64,000 nt of DNA, taken from Asticcacaulis sp. GTDB lineage: Bacteria; Pseudomonadota; Alphaproteobacteria; Caulobacterales; Caulobacteraceae. Both the position numbers and the translations under genes were made by a program. This document shows positions 1 through 8,859 of the stretch, piece after piece. The stretch lies in contig JANQAC010000001.1 of NCBI GenBank assembly GCA_024707255.1, positions 1,488,001 to 1,552,000 of the forward strand, read 5' to 3'. Every line of letters starts with the position of its first letter. The stretch's first letter is position 1. The notes beneath the pieces were generated by a model that was given only the letters and a program-made list of their open reading frames with translations, was not told the DNA's origin and did no database searches.

Positions 1-813
1 CCATCACCAGCAATCCGGCGCCCAGTCCGGCGCTCTTTTCCAGCAGCCGGCTGCCGACCCCGCCCTCATGCGGAATATGCAGGCATTCGGGGAATATGCC
101 GTGGCTTTCCAGGTAGCCCATGACATCCGCCTGATGGCCCTGAGCCGGATATTTGCCGTCTTCCTCGGCCATGAGCACATAGACGTCCTTGGCCCGCAGC
201 AGGAAGGGCAGGGCATCGCGCATGGCCCTGCCGGCGGAAAGGCTGCCGTCCCACGCCAGCGCCACCGTGTCGGGGAAGCCCGTATCGGCCAAGCCTGTAC
301 CGGAAAGCACCGCGCCGGGGGTGCGCGGCAGCAGGAGGAGGGGGCGGCCCGTCTGGTAAAGACCGGCGCGGATCGTTTCCTGGTCGCCATCAGCTTGATT
401 GTTGAAGCCGGCCACGATCAGGTCGACGGTCCGGCCTTCGGCATTCAGGCACTCGGCGGGGGAACCGATGCGCGTGCGGAACACCACCGCGTCTCGGCCT
501 TTGGCACTTGGGGGAGGTCCTCGATCTCCGTGCCCAGGCCGTTTTTCTCCGCCCATTCGCGTGACAGGCGCAGCGCCTCGTCGTGCAGTTCGCGGGCATC
601 CCGTTCCAGTACCTCCACCGCCGTGCCGCCGCCGTAGGCGGCAAAACCGTAGCCGCCGATCCCTAAAGTTTCAGCCGCCAGTATGGGCGGGGCGGCGATA
701 TGCAGAATGCGCAGGCGGGCGCGGCATTCCTGGCGGATGGCGAAAGCCGTGCCCAGGGCATTCAGGTCATGGCGCTCGCCGCTGAATACACAGAGGATGG
801 ATTTGATCGACAT
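1..813 (-). pseudogene. Universal stress protein (UspA family), frameshifted and cut by the window edge
   Basis: The start is the ATG at 813-811, reading MSIKSILCVF, the same opening as the Usp gene at 950. The frame runs to about position 490-515 and then hits an early stop at 445. One base over, the reading continues as DAVVFRTRIG and on to GLGAGLLVMG at the window edge, which is the approach to the Usp C-terminal nucleotide-binding loop. So one base is missing or two are extra near 490-515, close to a run of five G (plus strand). The gene is divergent from the other usp gene, with a FixK-type box between them. Family proteins are stress and low-oxygen survival factors. The frameshift may be real or a sequencing indel. 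The 3' end lies outside the window. Confidence 0.8.
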
Positions 814-849
814 GGCGGGCCTCATTGAAAGCGATATGTATTTGATTCG

Positions 850-855
850 ACCATA
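850..855 (-). promoter_or_regulatory. -10-like hexamer for the frameshifted usp gene
   Basis: On the minus strand this reads TATGGT. Its centre is exactly 32 bp from the centre of the FixK-type box at 878-891, the geometry of a class II FNR/CRP promoter (activator at -41.5). Confidence 0.5.
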
Positions 856-877
856 GGGCGCGCCGGGGCCCTCTGCT

Positions 878-891
878 TTGATCGCAGTCAA
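878..891. promoter_or_regulatory. FixK/FNR-type box between the two usp genes
   Basis: The site is TTGAT-CGCA-GTCAA, matching the FNR/FixK consensus TTGAY-N4-RTCAA. It lies 65 bp upstream of the plus-strand usp start and 71 bp upstream of the minus-strand one. Candidate -10 hexamers are TAGAGT at 914-919 (plus) and TATGGT at 850-855 (minus), both centred 32 bp away. One box could therefore serve both directions. Confidence 0.8.
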
Positions 892-949
892 ATACCGCGC
901 GGGTCCGCGATCCTAGAGTTGTCAGGACATCCGATCAGGAGACTGCCTC

Positions 950-1864
950 ATGCCGATCAAATCCATCCTTTGCGTCTATGGCGGCGTACCGTTTGAACAG
1001 AACGCCCTCGATACCGCCCTGTCCCTGGCCGGTTTCTTTCAGGCCGAAGCCCGGTTCCTGCACATATCCGTGCCACTCAATGTCTATCCCGAGCTCTATG
1101 GCATCACGCTCTATGGCCAGGCGGTATCCGGAGATGTTGGCGTGCTCGACTCCATCGCCGAAGCCAACGAGGACCAGCGCAAGATCGCCCAGACGGCGGT
1201 CATCAGCGCCGCCAGGGCGCATGGTGTCTCATTCAGCCGCAAGGACTGCCTGGGCACGACGACCGGCGCCGCCATGGCCGTCTTCTGTCCGGTGACCGCC
1301 CGCCTGAAAGACTGCCTGCCACAGGCCGGAAGACTGGCCGACCTGATCGTCATCCCCCGTGAGCGGGCGAATGCGGTGACGGACCTTGAATCTGTGCTCT
1401 GCGGCCTGTTCGATACCGGCCGGCCGGTCTTGGTCGTTCCCTCCATCGATACGGCATCCGCTGTGCCAGCCGCAAAGAGCCCCTTTGTAACCGGAAAGGC
1501 AGCCATCGCCTGGGACGGCAGCCTGCCAGCGGCGCGCGCCCTCTATAATGCCCTGCCCTTCCTGCGCCGGGCGAAACAGATCGAGGTCATCTGTGTCCGC
1601 CACGCCCATGCCGACGCCGAGGCGGACTATCATGGCGACCTGTCGCACTGGCTGGACCTGCACGAACTGCCGGCCCATATCCACCACATTGACCACGAGG
1701 CGACCACCGTAGGCGCTGCCATCCTCGACCGGGCCGAGACCTTTGAAGCGGAATGGCTGGTCATGGGCGCCTATGGCCACAGCCATGTCGGGGAAATGAT
1801 CCTGGGCGGCGCCACCAACTATGTCCTGAAACACAGCCGAATGCCGCTCCTGCTGTCACACTGA
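950..1864 (+). CDS. Universal stress protein, tandem-domain UspA family
   Basis: This 304-residue protein is twice the length of a single Usp domain (about 140-150), so it is a two-domain form. The C-terminal half ends with the ATP-binding motif G-x2-G-x9-G at residues 273-286 (LVMGAYGHSHVG). The first domain lacks this motif and may not bind nucleotide. The start is ATG 950 behind AGGAG. Such proteins are cytoplasmic stress factors, and in alphaproteobacteria they are often induced by low oxygen. That fits the FixK-type box at 878-891. The exact role is not known from sequence. Confidence 0.92.
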   Translation: MPIKSILCVYGGVPFEQNALDTALSLAGFFQAEARFLHISVPLNVYPELYGITLYGQAVSGDVGVLDSIAEANEDQRKIAQTAVISAARAHGVSFSRKDCLGTTTGAAMAVFCPVTARLKDCLPQAGRLADLIVIPRERANAVTDLESVLCGLFDTGRPVLVVPSIDTASAVPAAKSPFVTGKAAIAWDGSLPAARALYNALPFLRRAKQIEVICVRHAHADAEADYHGDLSHWLDLHELPAHIHHIDHEATTVGAAILDRAETFEAEWLVMGAYGHSHVGEMILGGATNYVLKHSRMPLLLSH

Positions 1865-1879
1865 GTTCAGAGCGCCTTG

Positions 1880-2482
1880 TCAGAGAGCCTGGCCGCCCAG
1901 GTTGCGCACCCGGGCCAGATGCCTTTCCCGCGTCGCCTGGCCCTGTTCGATCATACCGAGATAGGTGGCGCGCACCGGCTTGAAGCCGCAGAATGACAGC
2001 AGGCTCTGGAACGCCTTGCCGCCATGCGCCCGGAAGACGATCTCGTAAAAGGCCTGCGGCATACCCATGGTCTGGATCAGCCTTGCCGATCGTCCGCGCA
2101 GCAGGGCGGCCTGCATCGGGTTTTTGGCCTTCACATTATAGGCGATGCCGGGCGTGAAGGCGCGCTCGCAAAAACCTTTCACAAGCGCCGGTATGCCGAA
2201 CTGCCACATCGGATAAATGAAAACCACATGCTGCGCCCAGGTGATCTGCGCCTGTACCGACGCGATATCGGGCTCCGCCGGCTGATTGCCCTGATAGCCC
2301 TCGTGCAGGATCGGATCGAACGCCAGGTCGGCGAGGCGCACCGTGTGGACCATATGGCCGGCCTCGACCGCCCCGTCATGATAGGCCTGGGCAAGCGCGG
2401 CGCTGAAACTCGTGCGCTGCCGGGCCGGGTTGCCGTTGATGATCAGGATGCGCCGCCCTGTGCTTTGATTGCCGCCACTCAT
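1880..2482 (-). CDS. Flavodoxin-fold NAD(P)H-dependent oxidoreductase (NQO/KefF/MdaB type)
   Basis: About 200 residues with the flavodoxin-like quinone reductase pattern: an N-terminal beta strand and phosphate-binding loop (ILIINGNPARQRTSF), then VVFIYPMWQFGIPALVKGF, the family's FMN/dimer segment. It probably reduces quinones with NAD(P)H in the cytoplasm. ATG 2482 overlaps the stop of the cytochrome gene by one base (TGATG), so the two are translationally coupled; a GTG three bases upstream is an alternative. Being second in a FixK-box operon suggests a redox role under low oxygen (inference). Confidence 0.85.
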   Translation of the reverse strand: MSGGNQSTGRRILIINGNPARQRTSFSAALAQAYHDGAVEAGHMVHTVRLADLAFDPILHEGYQGNQPAEPDIASVQAQITWAQHVVFIYPMWQFGIPALVKGFCERAFTPGIAYNVKAKNPMQAALLRGRSARLIQTMGMPQAFYEIVFRAHGGKAFQSLLSFCGFKPVRATYLGMIEQGQATRERHLARVRNLGGQAL

Positions 2483-2874
2483 CACGGTTTCTCGTGAAGT
2501 GTCTTGAGATAGGCGATAATGCCGGCCCGCTGCTTCGTGTTGGGGATCATGTAGGGCATCCCCGTGCCGGGCCGCACATGGCTGGGATTGGTCAGGAATT
2601 TATTGAGCGCCGAGGGTGTCCAGGTGTCGCCGCGGTCATAGGCGTCCCGCAGGGTCGGCGTGTAGAGGAAACCTTCGACCGATCCGACACGGCGACCCAC
2701 CACGCCGAAAAGAGCGGGGCCAATATCATTGACCATATGCTGGCTGTTGTCGTGGCACAGGCTGCACTTGCTGGCATAGATCTGCGCGCCCAATGCCACC
2801 TGACTGGTCTTGCCGAGCGCCGGGGTGGCCAGGCAGATCGCTGTCAAAGCCGCAAGGGTCAGAAATCGGGTCAT
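2482..2874 (-). CDS. Periplasmic class I c-type cytochrome
   Basis: 130 residues. Residues 1-21 form a signal peptide ending in ALG. Heme attachment is C37-S-L-C40-H41, and Met106 in GTGMPY is the likely axial ligand. Size and layout match small soluble cytochromes c (cytochrome c2/c550 type) that carry electrons in the periplasm. It is the first gene of a two-gene minus-strand unit with the oxidoreductase at 1880. A FixK box sits 62 bp upstream of its start and the same distance from the divergent SDR start, implying induction at low oxygen. The redox partner cannot be named from the sequence. Confidence 0.9.
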   Translation of the reverse strand: MTRFLTLAALTAICLATPALGKTSQVALGAQIYASKCSLCHDNSQHMVNDIGPALFGVVGRRVGSVEGFLYTPTLRDAYDRGDTWTPSALNKFLTNPSHVRPGTGMPYMIPNTKQRAGIIAYLKTLHEKP

Positions 2875-2929
2875 GGTATCCTCCGCCAGTTATACCCTGC
2901 GATCCATAACAGGAAATTCGCCGGGCGGT

Positions 2930-2943
2930 TTGACGCCGGTCAA
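2930..2943. promoter_or_regulatory. FixK/FNR-type box between the cytochrome c and SDR genes
   Basis: The site is TTGAC-GCCG-GTCAA. Its centre (2936.5) is 62.5 bp from both divergent start codons. Plus-strand TATGGT at 2966-2971 is centred 32 bp away, as expected for a class II promoter. On the minus strand TTATGG at 2909-2904 is about 30 bp away. Confidence 0.8.
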
Positions 2944-2998
2944 ATCAGCGGCGCGACTGCCTCTCTATGGTATGCGGGTAATCAGAAGAGGCATTCCA

Positions 2999-3766
2999 AT
3001 GGACAGGGTAAAGAACAAGGTCGTCATCGTCACCGGCGGCGCCAAGGGCATAGGCCGCTCGGCCTGTCACCTGCTGGCGCGCGAAGGCGCCGGGGTCGCT
3101 GTCGTCGATATGGACCCGGCCGGTGAAGCGACGGCGGCCGAAATCCGCGCCGCTGGCGGCGAAGCCTGGTTCTGGCCGCTCAATACCCTGAACGAGGTCG
3201 ATATCGCCCGCGTCTTCGCCGAGGTGGCGCATCGCTTCGGCGGCATCGACGCCCTGGTCAATAATGCCGGTATCGCCGGGGTCAACAAGCCGACCCATGA
3301 GCTGAGCGAAGCCGAGTGGGACGCGGTGATGGATGTCAATGTCAAGGGTGTCTTCTTCTGCACCAAGCACGCCATTCCCTACCTGCGCACGGCTGGCGGC
3401 GGTTCGATCATCAACCTGTCCTCGATCTATGGCCTGATCGGCGCGCCCGACAATCCACCCTATCACGCCTCAAAAGGAGCGGTGCGGCTGATGAGCAAGA
3501 CCGACGCCATGCTGTATGCGGGCGATCATATCCGCGTCAATTCCATCCATCCCGGCTATATCTGGACGCCGATGGTCGAGGCCGTGGCGGCGCAGGATCC
3601 GGAAGGCATCGACCATTTCAAGGCGGCCATCAGCCAGTTGCACCCGCTGGGTGTTCTGGGCGAGCCCGATGATATCGGCTGGGCGGTCGTCTACCTGGTG
3701 TCTGACGAGGCCAAATTCCTCACCGGTTCGGAACTGGTGATCGATGGCGGCTATACGGCGCGGTGA
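2999..3766 (+). CDS. Short-chain dehydrogenase/reductase (SDR family)
   Basis: 255 residues, classical SDR. The cofactor motif TGGAKGIG spans residues 12-19, NNAG is near residue 90, and the catalytic Ser plus Y-x3-K are in NLSSIYG and YHASK. It catalyses NAD(P)-dependent alcohol/ketone interconversion; the substrate is unknown. An acidic residue after the second strand (VVDMD) favours NAD over NADP. ATG 2999 is chosen because the FixK box lies inside the longer open frame. The Zn-ADH at 3776 follows within 10 bp, so the two probably form an operon. Confidence 0.9.
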   Translation: MDRVKNKVVIVTGGAKGIGRSACHLLAREGAGVAVVDMDPAGEATAAEIRAAGGEAWFWPLNTLNEVDIARVFAEVAHRFGGIDALVNNAGIAGVNKPTHELSEAEWDAVMDVNVKGVFFCTKHAIPYLRTAGGGSIINLSSIYGLIGAPDNPPYHASKGAVRLMSKTDAMLYAGDHIRVNSIHPGYIWTPMVEAVAAQDPEGIDHFKAAISQLHPLGVLGEPDDIGWAVVYLVSDEAKFLTGSELVIDGGYTAR

Positions 3767-3775
3767 CATGTAATT

Positions 3776-4837
3776 ATGCGCGCCATGCAGATATCACGGA
3801 CCGGTCCTCTGCACGACCGGTCGCTGGAGCCGGTGGATATCCCCGTTCCGGTGCCCGGCCCCGGCGAAGTGCGGCTGCGTGTCCTGGTCTGCGGGGTCTG
3901 TCATACCGAACTGGACGAGATCGAGGGCCGCGCCCTGCCGCCGCATCTGCCGGTTATTCCGGGCCATCAGGTGATCGGGCGCATCGACACCATCGGCGAG
4001 GCGGTCGAGGGTTTGTCTATCGGTGATCGGGTCGGCGTCGCCTGGATTTTCCACGCCTGCGGCCAGTGCCGTCATTGCCTCGACGGCGAGGAAAACCTGT
4101 GCGCTGGGTTCAGGGCCACCGGCCGCGACGTCAATGGCGGCTATGCCGAAAAAATGATCATTTCCGCCGATTTCATCCATGCCATCCCGGAATCCTTCAG
4201 CGATGCCGAGGCCGCACCTCTGCTTTGTGCCGGCGCCGTCGGTTTTCGTGCCCTGCGGCTGACCGGCTTGCTGGATGAAGAACAGGACACGCCGGTGCTC
4301 GGCTTCAGCGGCTTCGGGGCGTCGGCGCATCTGGTGCTGCAACTGGCCCGCCAGCGCCTGCCGAACTGCCGGTTTCATGTCTTTGCCCGCAGCGCCGAAG
4401 AACGCGCCTTCGCCTTGAACCTTGGCGCCGATTGGGCCGGCGATTTCGATGAAACGCCGCCGATGCCGCTGGACGCCATTATCGACACCACGCCCGCCTG
4501 GCGGCCCATCGTTTCCGTCCTGCGCCACCTCGTGCCCGGTGGTCGGCTGGTCATCAATGCCATCCGCAAGGAAGACGCCGACAAGGCGGCTTTGCTGGAA
4601 CTCGACTATGCCCGTGACCTGTGGCTGGAAAAACAGGTCCGCAGCGTGGCCAATGTCACCCGCGAAGATGTCCGCGAATGCCTGCTGTGGGCGGCGGAGG
4701 CTGATCTCCATCCGCAGGTGGAAATCTATGACCTGGCGGACGCTAATCAGGCCCTGGCTGATCTCAGGTCAAGGCCGGTGCGGGGGGCGAAGGTTTTGCG
4801 CGTCGCCAGCGATACCACCGCCCCGTCAGCCATTTAA
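3776..4837 (+). CDS. Zinc-dependent alcohol dehydrogenase (MDR family)
   Basis: 353 residues. The catalytic zinc site is the CGVCHTE segment (C42), with GHQ at 63-65 in place of the usual GHE. Four structural-zinc cysteines are at C95, C98, C101 and C109. The Rossmann loop in the middle is GFSGFGAS. Family members oxidise or reduce alcohols and aldehydes with NAD(P); fermentative alcohol formation would fit the low-oxygen setting (inference). ATG 3785 is an alternative start. The last 74 bp overlap the 3' end of the convergent ATPase gene. Confidence 0.88.
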   Translation: MRAMQISRTGPLHDRSLEPVDIPVPVPGPGEVRLRVLVCGVCHTELDEIEGRALPPHLPVIPGHQVIGRIDTIGEAVEGLSIGDRVGVAWIFHACGQCRHCLDGEENLCAGFRATGRDVNGGYAEKMIISADFIHAIPESFSDAEAAPLLCAGAVGFRALRLTGLLDEEQDTPVLGFSGFGASAHLVLQLARQRLPNCRFHVFARSAEERAFALNLGADWAGDFDETPPMPLDAIIDTTPAWRPIVSVLRHLVPGGRLVINAIRKEDADKAALLELDYARDLWLEKQVRSVANVTREDVRECLLWAAEADLHPQVEIYDLADANQALADLRSRPVRGAKVLRVASDTTAPSAI

Positions 4838-7349
4838 GCCCTTCCAGGCCGGCCAGCATGATCACGCCGGCGGAGAGAGCCAGGGCAGTCATGGGCCAGG
4901 ACGGCGCCTCAAAGCGGAACAGGTGACGGGCGAAAGGCAGGGCGAGGGCGACCGTCAGCACCACCGCCACGGCGAGGAAGACCAGCACCAGGGCGCGATT
5001 GGGCCGGCGTATCGCTTCCAGGATGGAGGCGGCGCGCGAACGATTGACCAGCACCAGGCTGAGAATGACCGCCACCAGCGCCATGAAGGTCACGGCGCGC
5101 ACGGCATCCGTCGATAATCCGATGGTGAGCGCAAGACCCAGCATCAGGACGACCGCGCCGAGGGCCAGCCCGCCCTGGATGACGCCGCGGCTGATAAAGG
5201 CCAGTGAAAACATCGGCCGTTCCGGATCGCGTGGCGGCCGGCGCATGATGTCGTCTTCCTCGGTCTCCGCCTCGAAGACAAGCGTGCAGACCGGATCGAT
5301 AATCATTTCCAGGAAGGCGATATGGACGGGGCCCAGCAGGATCGGCAGGCCGAACACCAGGGGCAACAGCGCCAGGCCGGCGATCGGCACATGTACGGCC
5401 AGGATGAAGGTCACTGCCTTGTGCAGATTGTCATAGATGCGCCGCCCCAGCCGAATGGCCTTGACTATGGAGCCGAAATCATCATCGAGCAACACGATGG
5501 CCGAGGCTTCGCGCGCCACGTCCGTGCCGCGCTGGCCCATGGCGATGCCGATATGCGCCGCCTTGAGCGTGGGGGCGTCATTGACGCCGTCACCGGTCAT
5601 CGCCACCACCTCGCCCTTTGCCTTTAGGGCCTCAACGATGCGCAGTTTTTGCTGCGGCATGATGCGCGCGAAGACGGTGGTGGCCTCGATCCGCCGGGCG
5701 AGGTCGGCGTCGTCCATCGCCGCCAGCTCGTCACCGGTCATCACATCGGTGGCGTCGATCCCGGCCTGGGCAGCGATGGCGCGTGCCGTCACCGGATAAT
5801 CGCCGGTGATCATGACGACGCGAATTCCGGCTGTCCGGCATTCGGCCACTGCCGTCGGCACCGCCGCTCTCAGAGTATCGGCCAGGCCGACCAGGCCCAG
5901 AAATTCAAACGCGAAGCCGTGCTGATCCTCAGGCAAGACGGGCCGCGCCGCCGCCCGCGCCACCCCCAGCACCCGCAAACCTTCCGCCGCCATGGCATCG
6001 GCATCGCCCGCGAGCCGTGCGCGGGCCGCTACATCGAGTCCGCACAGTTCGGCGATCGCTTCCGGCGCCCCCTTGCCGGCCACCACCAGCTCGTCGTCAT
6101 CCGCCTTTTGCCAGACATTGGACATGGCCAGCAGGTCGGGATGCAGGCCGAAGGCCCGAACCAGTTGCCACTGGTGAACGGCGCCGTCCGGACGAAAGGC
6201 GTGCAGGGCCTTTTCCATCGGATCGAACGGTTCGCGCGCGCTGGCCAGGATGCTGAACCGCGCCAGATCGTGAAAAGCGTCCGGCAGGGCCTCTTGGGAT
6301 GCCCGATAAACCTGGCCATCGGGCCGGCGCAGTTCGGCCACCCGCATGATGTTTTCCGTCAGGGTGCCGGTCTTGTCCGTACAGAGTACCGTGGCTGCGC
6401 CCAGGGTTTCGATGGCTGCCGCCCGCCGGGTCAGCACCCTGGCGCGGGAGATGCGCCATGCCCCCATGGCCATGAAGATGGTGACGACGACCGGAAATTC
6501 CTCCGGCAGCATCGACATGCCGACGGCGATTCCCGCCAGCAGCGCCTCCAGCCAGCTACCGCGAAACAGGCCATAGAGGATCATCACCAGAAGGCTGATA
6601 ACCCCGCCGCCAATGGCGAAGACACGGACCAGCCGGCCCATTTCCTGTTTCAGGCGCGGCGGCTCGGTGATGAGTTCGCCCAGGCTCTGGCCGATGCGCC
6701 CGATCTGACTGCGCGGGCCAGTGGCGATCACTTCGGCAAGGCCGGCGCCGCGCACCACCAGGGTGCCTGAAAACACATAGGGCCGGTCATCGCCGCCCGG
6801 CACGGCTGCGTCGTCTTCCGTCGCTGGAGCGGCCACCTTCCGGACCGGCACAGATTCTCCGGTCAGCAGGGATTCATCGGTTTGCAGGCTCTGGCACTCG
6901 ATGACGCGACCATCGGCCGGCACCCGGTCGCCCTCGCTGAGCACCAGCAGGTCGCCGGCCACGACCTCACGCCCGGCGATCCGCTGGCGCTGGCCGTCAC
7001 GGATGACCAGGGCGCGCGGACTGGTGAGGTCGCGCAGGGCCTCCAGCACCCGCTCGGTGCGCGACTCCTGCACCACGGTGATCACCACCGAAAACAGGGC
7101 GAGCACCATCAGAATGATGGCTTCGCTCAGGTCACCGAGGAAGAGATAGATCACCCCGCCAGCGATCAGCAGGGCCAGCATGGGCTCGCGGATCACTTCC
7201 AGCGCGATCCGCAAGGGGGTGCGCCTGGCCTGGCGCGGCAGTTCGTTGGCGCCGTCCCTTTGCAGCCGCGCTTGTGCTTCCGCCAGGCTCAGGCCAGATG
7301 GAACCGCGCCAGTGGGTGCGGGCGCCGGTGTCGGCGTGGATATGGGCAT
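4764..7349 (-). CDS. P-type cation-translocating ATPase (type II-like)
   Basis: 861 residues from ATG 7349, which follows a strong GTTAGGAGGAG ribosome site. A longer open frame upstream contains the FixK box and is not used. It has an N-terminal cation-ATPase domain, TGES at 163-166, PEEFPV at 282-287 in the ion-binding helix, the phosphorylated Asp325 in DKTGTLT, and the hinge GDGVNDAP. About ten membrane segments flank these. It is a plasma-membrane cation pump related to Ca2+/Mn2+ ATPases; the ion cannot be told from sequence, and PEEFPV differs from the PEGLP of classical Ca2+ pumps. The FixK box at 7420-7433 points to low-oxygen induction. Confidence 0.92.
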   Translation of the reverse strand: MPISTPTPAPAPTGAVPSGLSLAEAQARLQRDGANELPRQARRTPLRIALEVIREPMLALLIAGGVIYLFLGDLSEAIILMVLALFSVVITVVQESRTERVLEALRDLTSPRALVIRDGQRQRIAGREVVAGDLLVLSEGDRVPADGRVIECQSLQTDESLLTGESVPVRKVAAPATEDDAAVPGGDDRPYVFSGTLVVRGAGLAEVIATGPRSQIGRIGQSLGELITEPPRLKQEMGRLVRVFAIGGGVISLLVMILYGLFRGSWLEALLAGIAVGMSMLPEEFPVVVTIFMAMGAWRISRARVLTRRAAAIETLGAATVLCTDKTGTLTENIMRVAELRRPDGQVYRASQEALPDAFHDLARFSILASAREPFDPMEKALHAFRPDGAVHQWQLVRAFGLHPDLLAMSNVWQKADDDELVVAGKGAPEAIAELCGLDVAARARLAGDADAMAAEGLRVLGVARAAARPVLPEDQHGFAFEFLGLVGLADTLRAAVPTAVAECRTAGIRVVMITGDYPVTARAIAAQAGIDATDVMTGDELAAMDDADLARRIEATTVFARIMPQQKLRIVEALKAKGEVVAMTGDGVNDAPTLKAAHIGIAMGQRGTDVAREASAIVLLDDDFGSIVKAIRLGRRIYDNLHKAVTFILAVHVPIAGLALLPLVFGLPILLGPVHIAFLEMIIDPVCTLVFEAETEEDDIMRRPPRDPERPMFSLAFISRGVIQGGLALGAVVLMLGLALTIGLSTDAVRAVTFMALVAVILSLVLVNRSRAASILEAIRRPNRALVLVFLAVAVVLTVALALPFARHLFRFEAPSWPMTALALSAGVIMLAGLEGLKWLTGRWYRWRRAKPSPPAPALT

Positions 7350-7419
7350 GACTCCTCCTAACGGGAAACGGCGTCGGACGCCCCTTAGGCCTCTATGGTA
7401 TGCTGACACAGGTATCGCC

Positions 7420-7433
7420 TTGATCCCGGTCAA
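7420..7433. promoter_or_regulatory. FixK/FNR-type box upstream of the P-type ATPase
   Basis: The site is TTGAT-CCCG-GTCAA. Its centre is 77 bp upstream of the ATPase start at 7349. On the minus strand the -10-like CATAGA (7397-7392) is centred 32 bp away. A second box at 7478-7491 serves the opposite gene. Confidence 0.8.
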
Positions 7434-7477
7434 ATGACCGGCACATCCGCCGCCGCCCGCTTCACAATTCCATTTGT

Positions 7478-7491
7478 TTGACGGCGATCAA
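7478..7491. promoter_or_regulatory. FixK/FNR-type box upstream of the BON-domain gene
   Basis: The site is TTGAC-GGCG-ATCAA. TAGACT at 7514-7519 (plus strand) is centred exactly 32 bp downstream, the class II spacing. The BON gene starts at 7573. Confidence 0.8.
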
Positions 7492-7572
7492 ATGCCCGCT
7501 GCTTCGCCCTGCCTAGACTGCGCCCTGACGCGGCATTTCGAGCGCGCCTCCATACCCCCAAAGGAGCTAAGC

Positions 7573-8220
7573 ATGAAAGACGATCAATTGCATCAGGATG
7601 TTCTGGACGAGCTGGATTTCGAACCCAGCGTCAACGCCGCCCATATTGGGGTCGCCGTCGAACAGGGCATCGTCACACTGACCGGCGAGGTCGGCAGCTA
7701 TGCCGAAAAATACCACGCCGAACGCACCGTTCAGCGCGTCAAGGGGGTTCGCGGCATTGTCGAACACATTAAGGTGGTCTTCCCTGGCGACAAGGTCACC
7801 GGTGACGCCGAACTGGCCGAACGGGTTCTGGCCAGCCTGAAATGGAGCGCCGTCGTGCCATCCGACCGGATCACCGTGAAGGTCGAAAACGGCTGGGTCG
7901 CCCTGAATGGTGAACTGGACTGGCAGTTTCAGAAGGAAGCCGCCGAAGCGGCCGTCCGCCGGCTGAACGGCATCAAGGGTATCAGCAATCTGATCAAGCT
8001 GCCGCCCCAGGTCGTTGGCAGCAATGTCAAGTCGCGCATCGAGGACGCCCTAAAGCGCAATGCCGAGGTTGAGGCCAAGGGCATCATGGTCGGGGTCGCC
8101 GGCACCAAGGTGACACTGAACGGCATTGTCCACACCTGGCACGAACGCCTGATGGCGGAAAACGCCGCCTGGGCTGTGCCCGGCGTCACCATGGTCGATG
8201 ACCACCTGCGGATTGCCTGA
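7573..8220 (+). CDS. BON-domain protein with three BON repeats
   Basis: 215 residues with three consecutive BON-type repeats (roughly residues 5-70, 75-145, 150-215). Each has the alternating pattern with a conserved Gly, such as VTLTGEV, VALNGEL and VTLNGIV. There is no signal peptide, so it looks cytoplasmic, unlike OsmY. BON domains are thought to bind phospholipid or act in stress protection. AAGGAG precedes ATG 7573; the upstream in-frame ATG at 7474 region overlaps the FixK box and is unlikely. It is cotranscribed with hsp20 (27 bp gap). Related BON genes belong to hypoxia regulons of alphaproteobacteria. Confidence 0.9.
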   Translation: MKDDQLHQDVLDELDFEPSVNAAHIGVAVEQGIVTLTGEVGSYAEKYHAERTVQRVKGVRGIVEHIKVVFPGDKVTGDAELAERVLASLKWSAVVPSDRITVKVENGWVALNGELDWQFQKEAAEAAVRRLNGIKGISNLIKLPPQVVGSNVKSRIEDALKRNAEVEAKGIMVGVAGTKVTLNGIVHTWHERLMAENAAWAVPGVTMVDDHLRIA

Positions 8221-8247
8221 TTTTTGAAACTTTGAAAGGAGCTTATC

Positions 8248-8763
8248 ATGTCAACTCACTCCCTGACTCCCGCCCGCAAGGAAGCGGTTTCCGTCGTCCG
8301 GGGCGACAACCCCGTCCGTGGCCTGCAAAACGACGTCAACCGCCTGTTCAATGATTTCTTCGGCGACCTGTCATTTCCCTCATGGGACCGTTTTCTGGGA
8401 GACCGCTTCTCAAGCGGGCTGTCTATGAAAACGCCGGCGCTCGACCTGCGCGAAGGCGACAAAGCCTACACACTGGTCGCCGAGGTGCCGGGTATGCAGG
8501 CCAAGGACATACAGGTCTCGACCGCCGATGGCTGCATTATCCTGACCGGCGAAAAGACCGAGGCGCACGAAACGCATGACAAGGACTATATCCGTCAGGA
8601 ACGCAGCTATGGCAGCTTCCGGCGCGTCGTCCCCATGCCGGCGGACGCCGACATTGATAATGTCAAGGCGGAGATGAAAAACGGCCTGCTCACCCTGACC
8701 ATCGCCCGAAAGGCCGAAGACAGCGCGAAAACACGCAAGATCGATATCCGCGAACTGGCATGA
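8248..8763 (+). CDS. Small heat-shock protein, Hsp20/alpha-crystallin family
   Basis: 171 residues. The alpha-crystallin domain covers about residues 60-165, with the C-terminal signature NGLLTLTIARK. A charged N-terminal arm carries MFND-type residues (LFNDFFGDL). It is an ATP-independent holdase that keeps unfolded proteins soluble in the cytoplasm. It starts 27 bp after the BON gene behind AAAGGAGC, so transcription probably starts at the FixK box at 7478. The 27-nt leader is too short to show a convincing RNA thermometer. Confidence 0.92.
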   Translation: MSTHSLTPARKEAVSVVRGDNPVRGLQNDVNRLFNDFFGDLSFPSWDRFLGDRFSSGLSMKTPALDLREGDKAYTLVAEVPGMQAKDIQVSTADGCIILTGEKTEAHETHDKDYIRQERSYGSFRRVVPMPADADIDNVKAEMKNGLLTLTIARKAEDSAKTRKIDIRELA

Positions 8764-8786
8764 GACTGCCCTGAGAACGCGCGAAG

Positions 8787-8825
8787 ATATCCTGCCGGCG
8801 CATTTATTATGTGCCGGCCGGATAT
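8787..8825 (+). terminator. Long hairpin after hsp20, probable terminator or 3' stabiliser
   Basis: Arms of 16 nt pair with two mismatches (ATATCC-x-GCCGGC-x-CA against its complement) around a short AU-rich loop. It lies between hsp20 and the NUDIX gene. No T-run follows, so Rho-independent termination is uncertain. Confidence 0.45.
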
Positions 8826-8859
8826 TGAGCTAAAGGCGGTGACAGGGTTCCGTCAGGCC

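Noticed and set aside
8221..8247. RNA thermometer before hsp20
   Set aside because: The leader is only 27 nt from the BON gene stop and shows no stable fold hiding the ribosome site.
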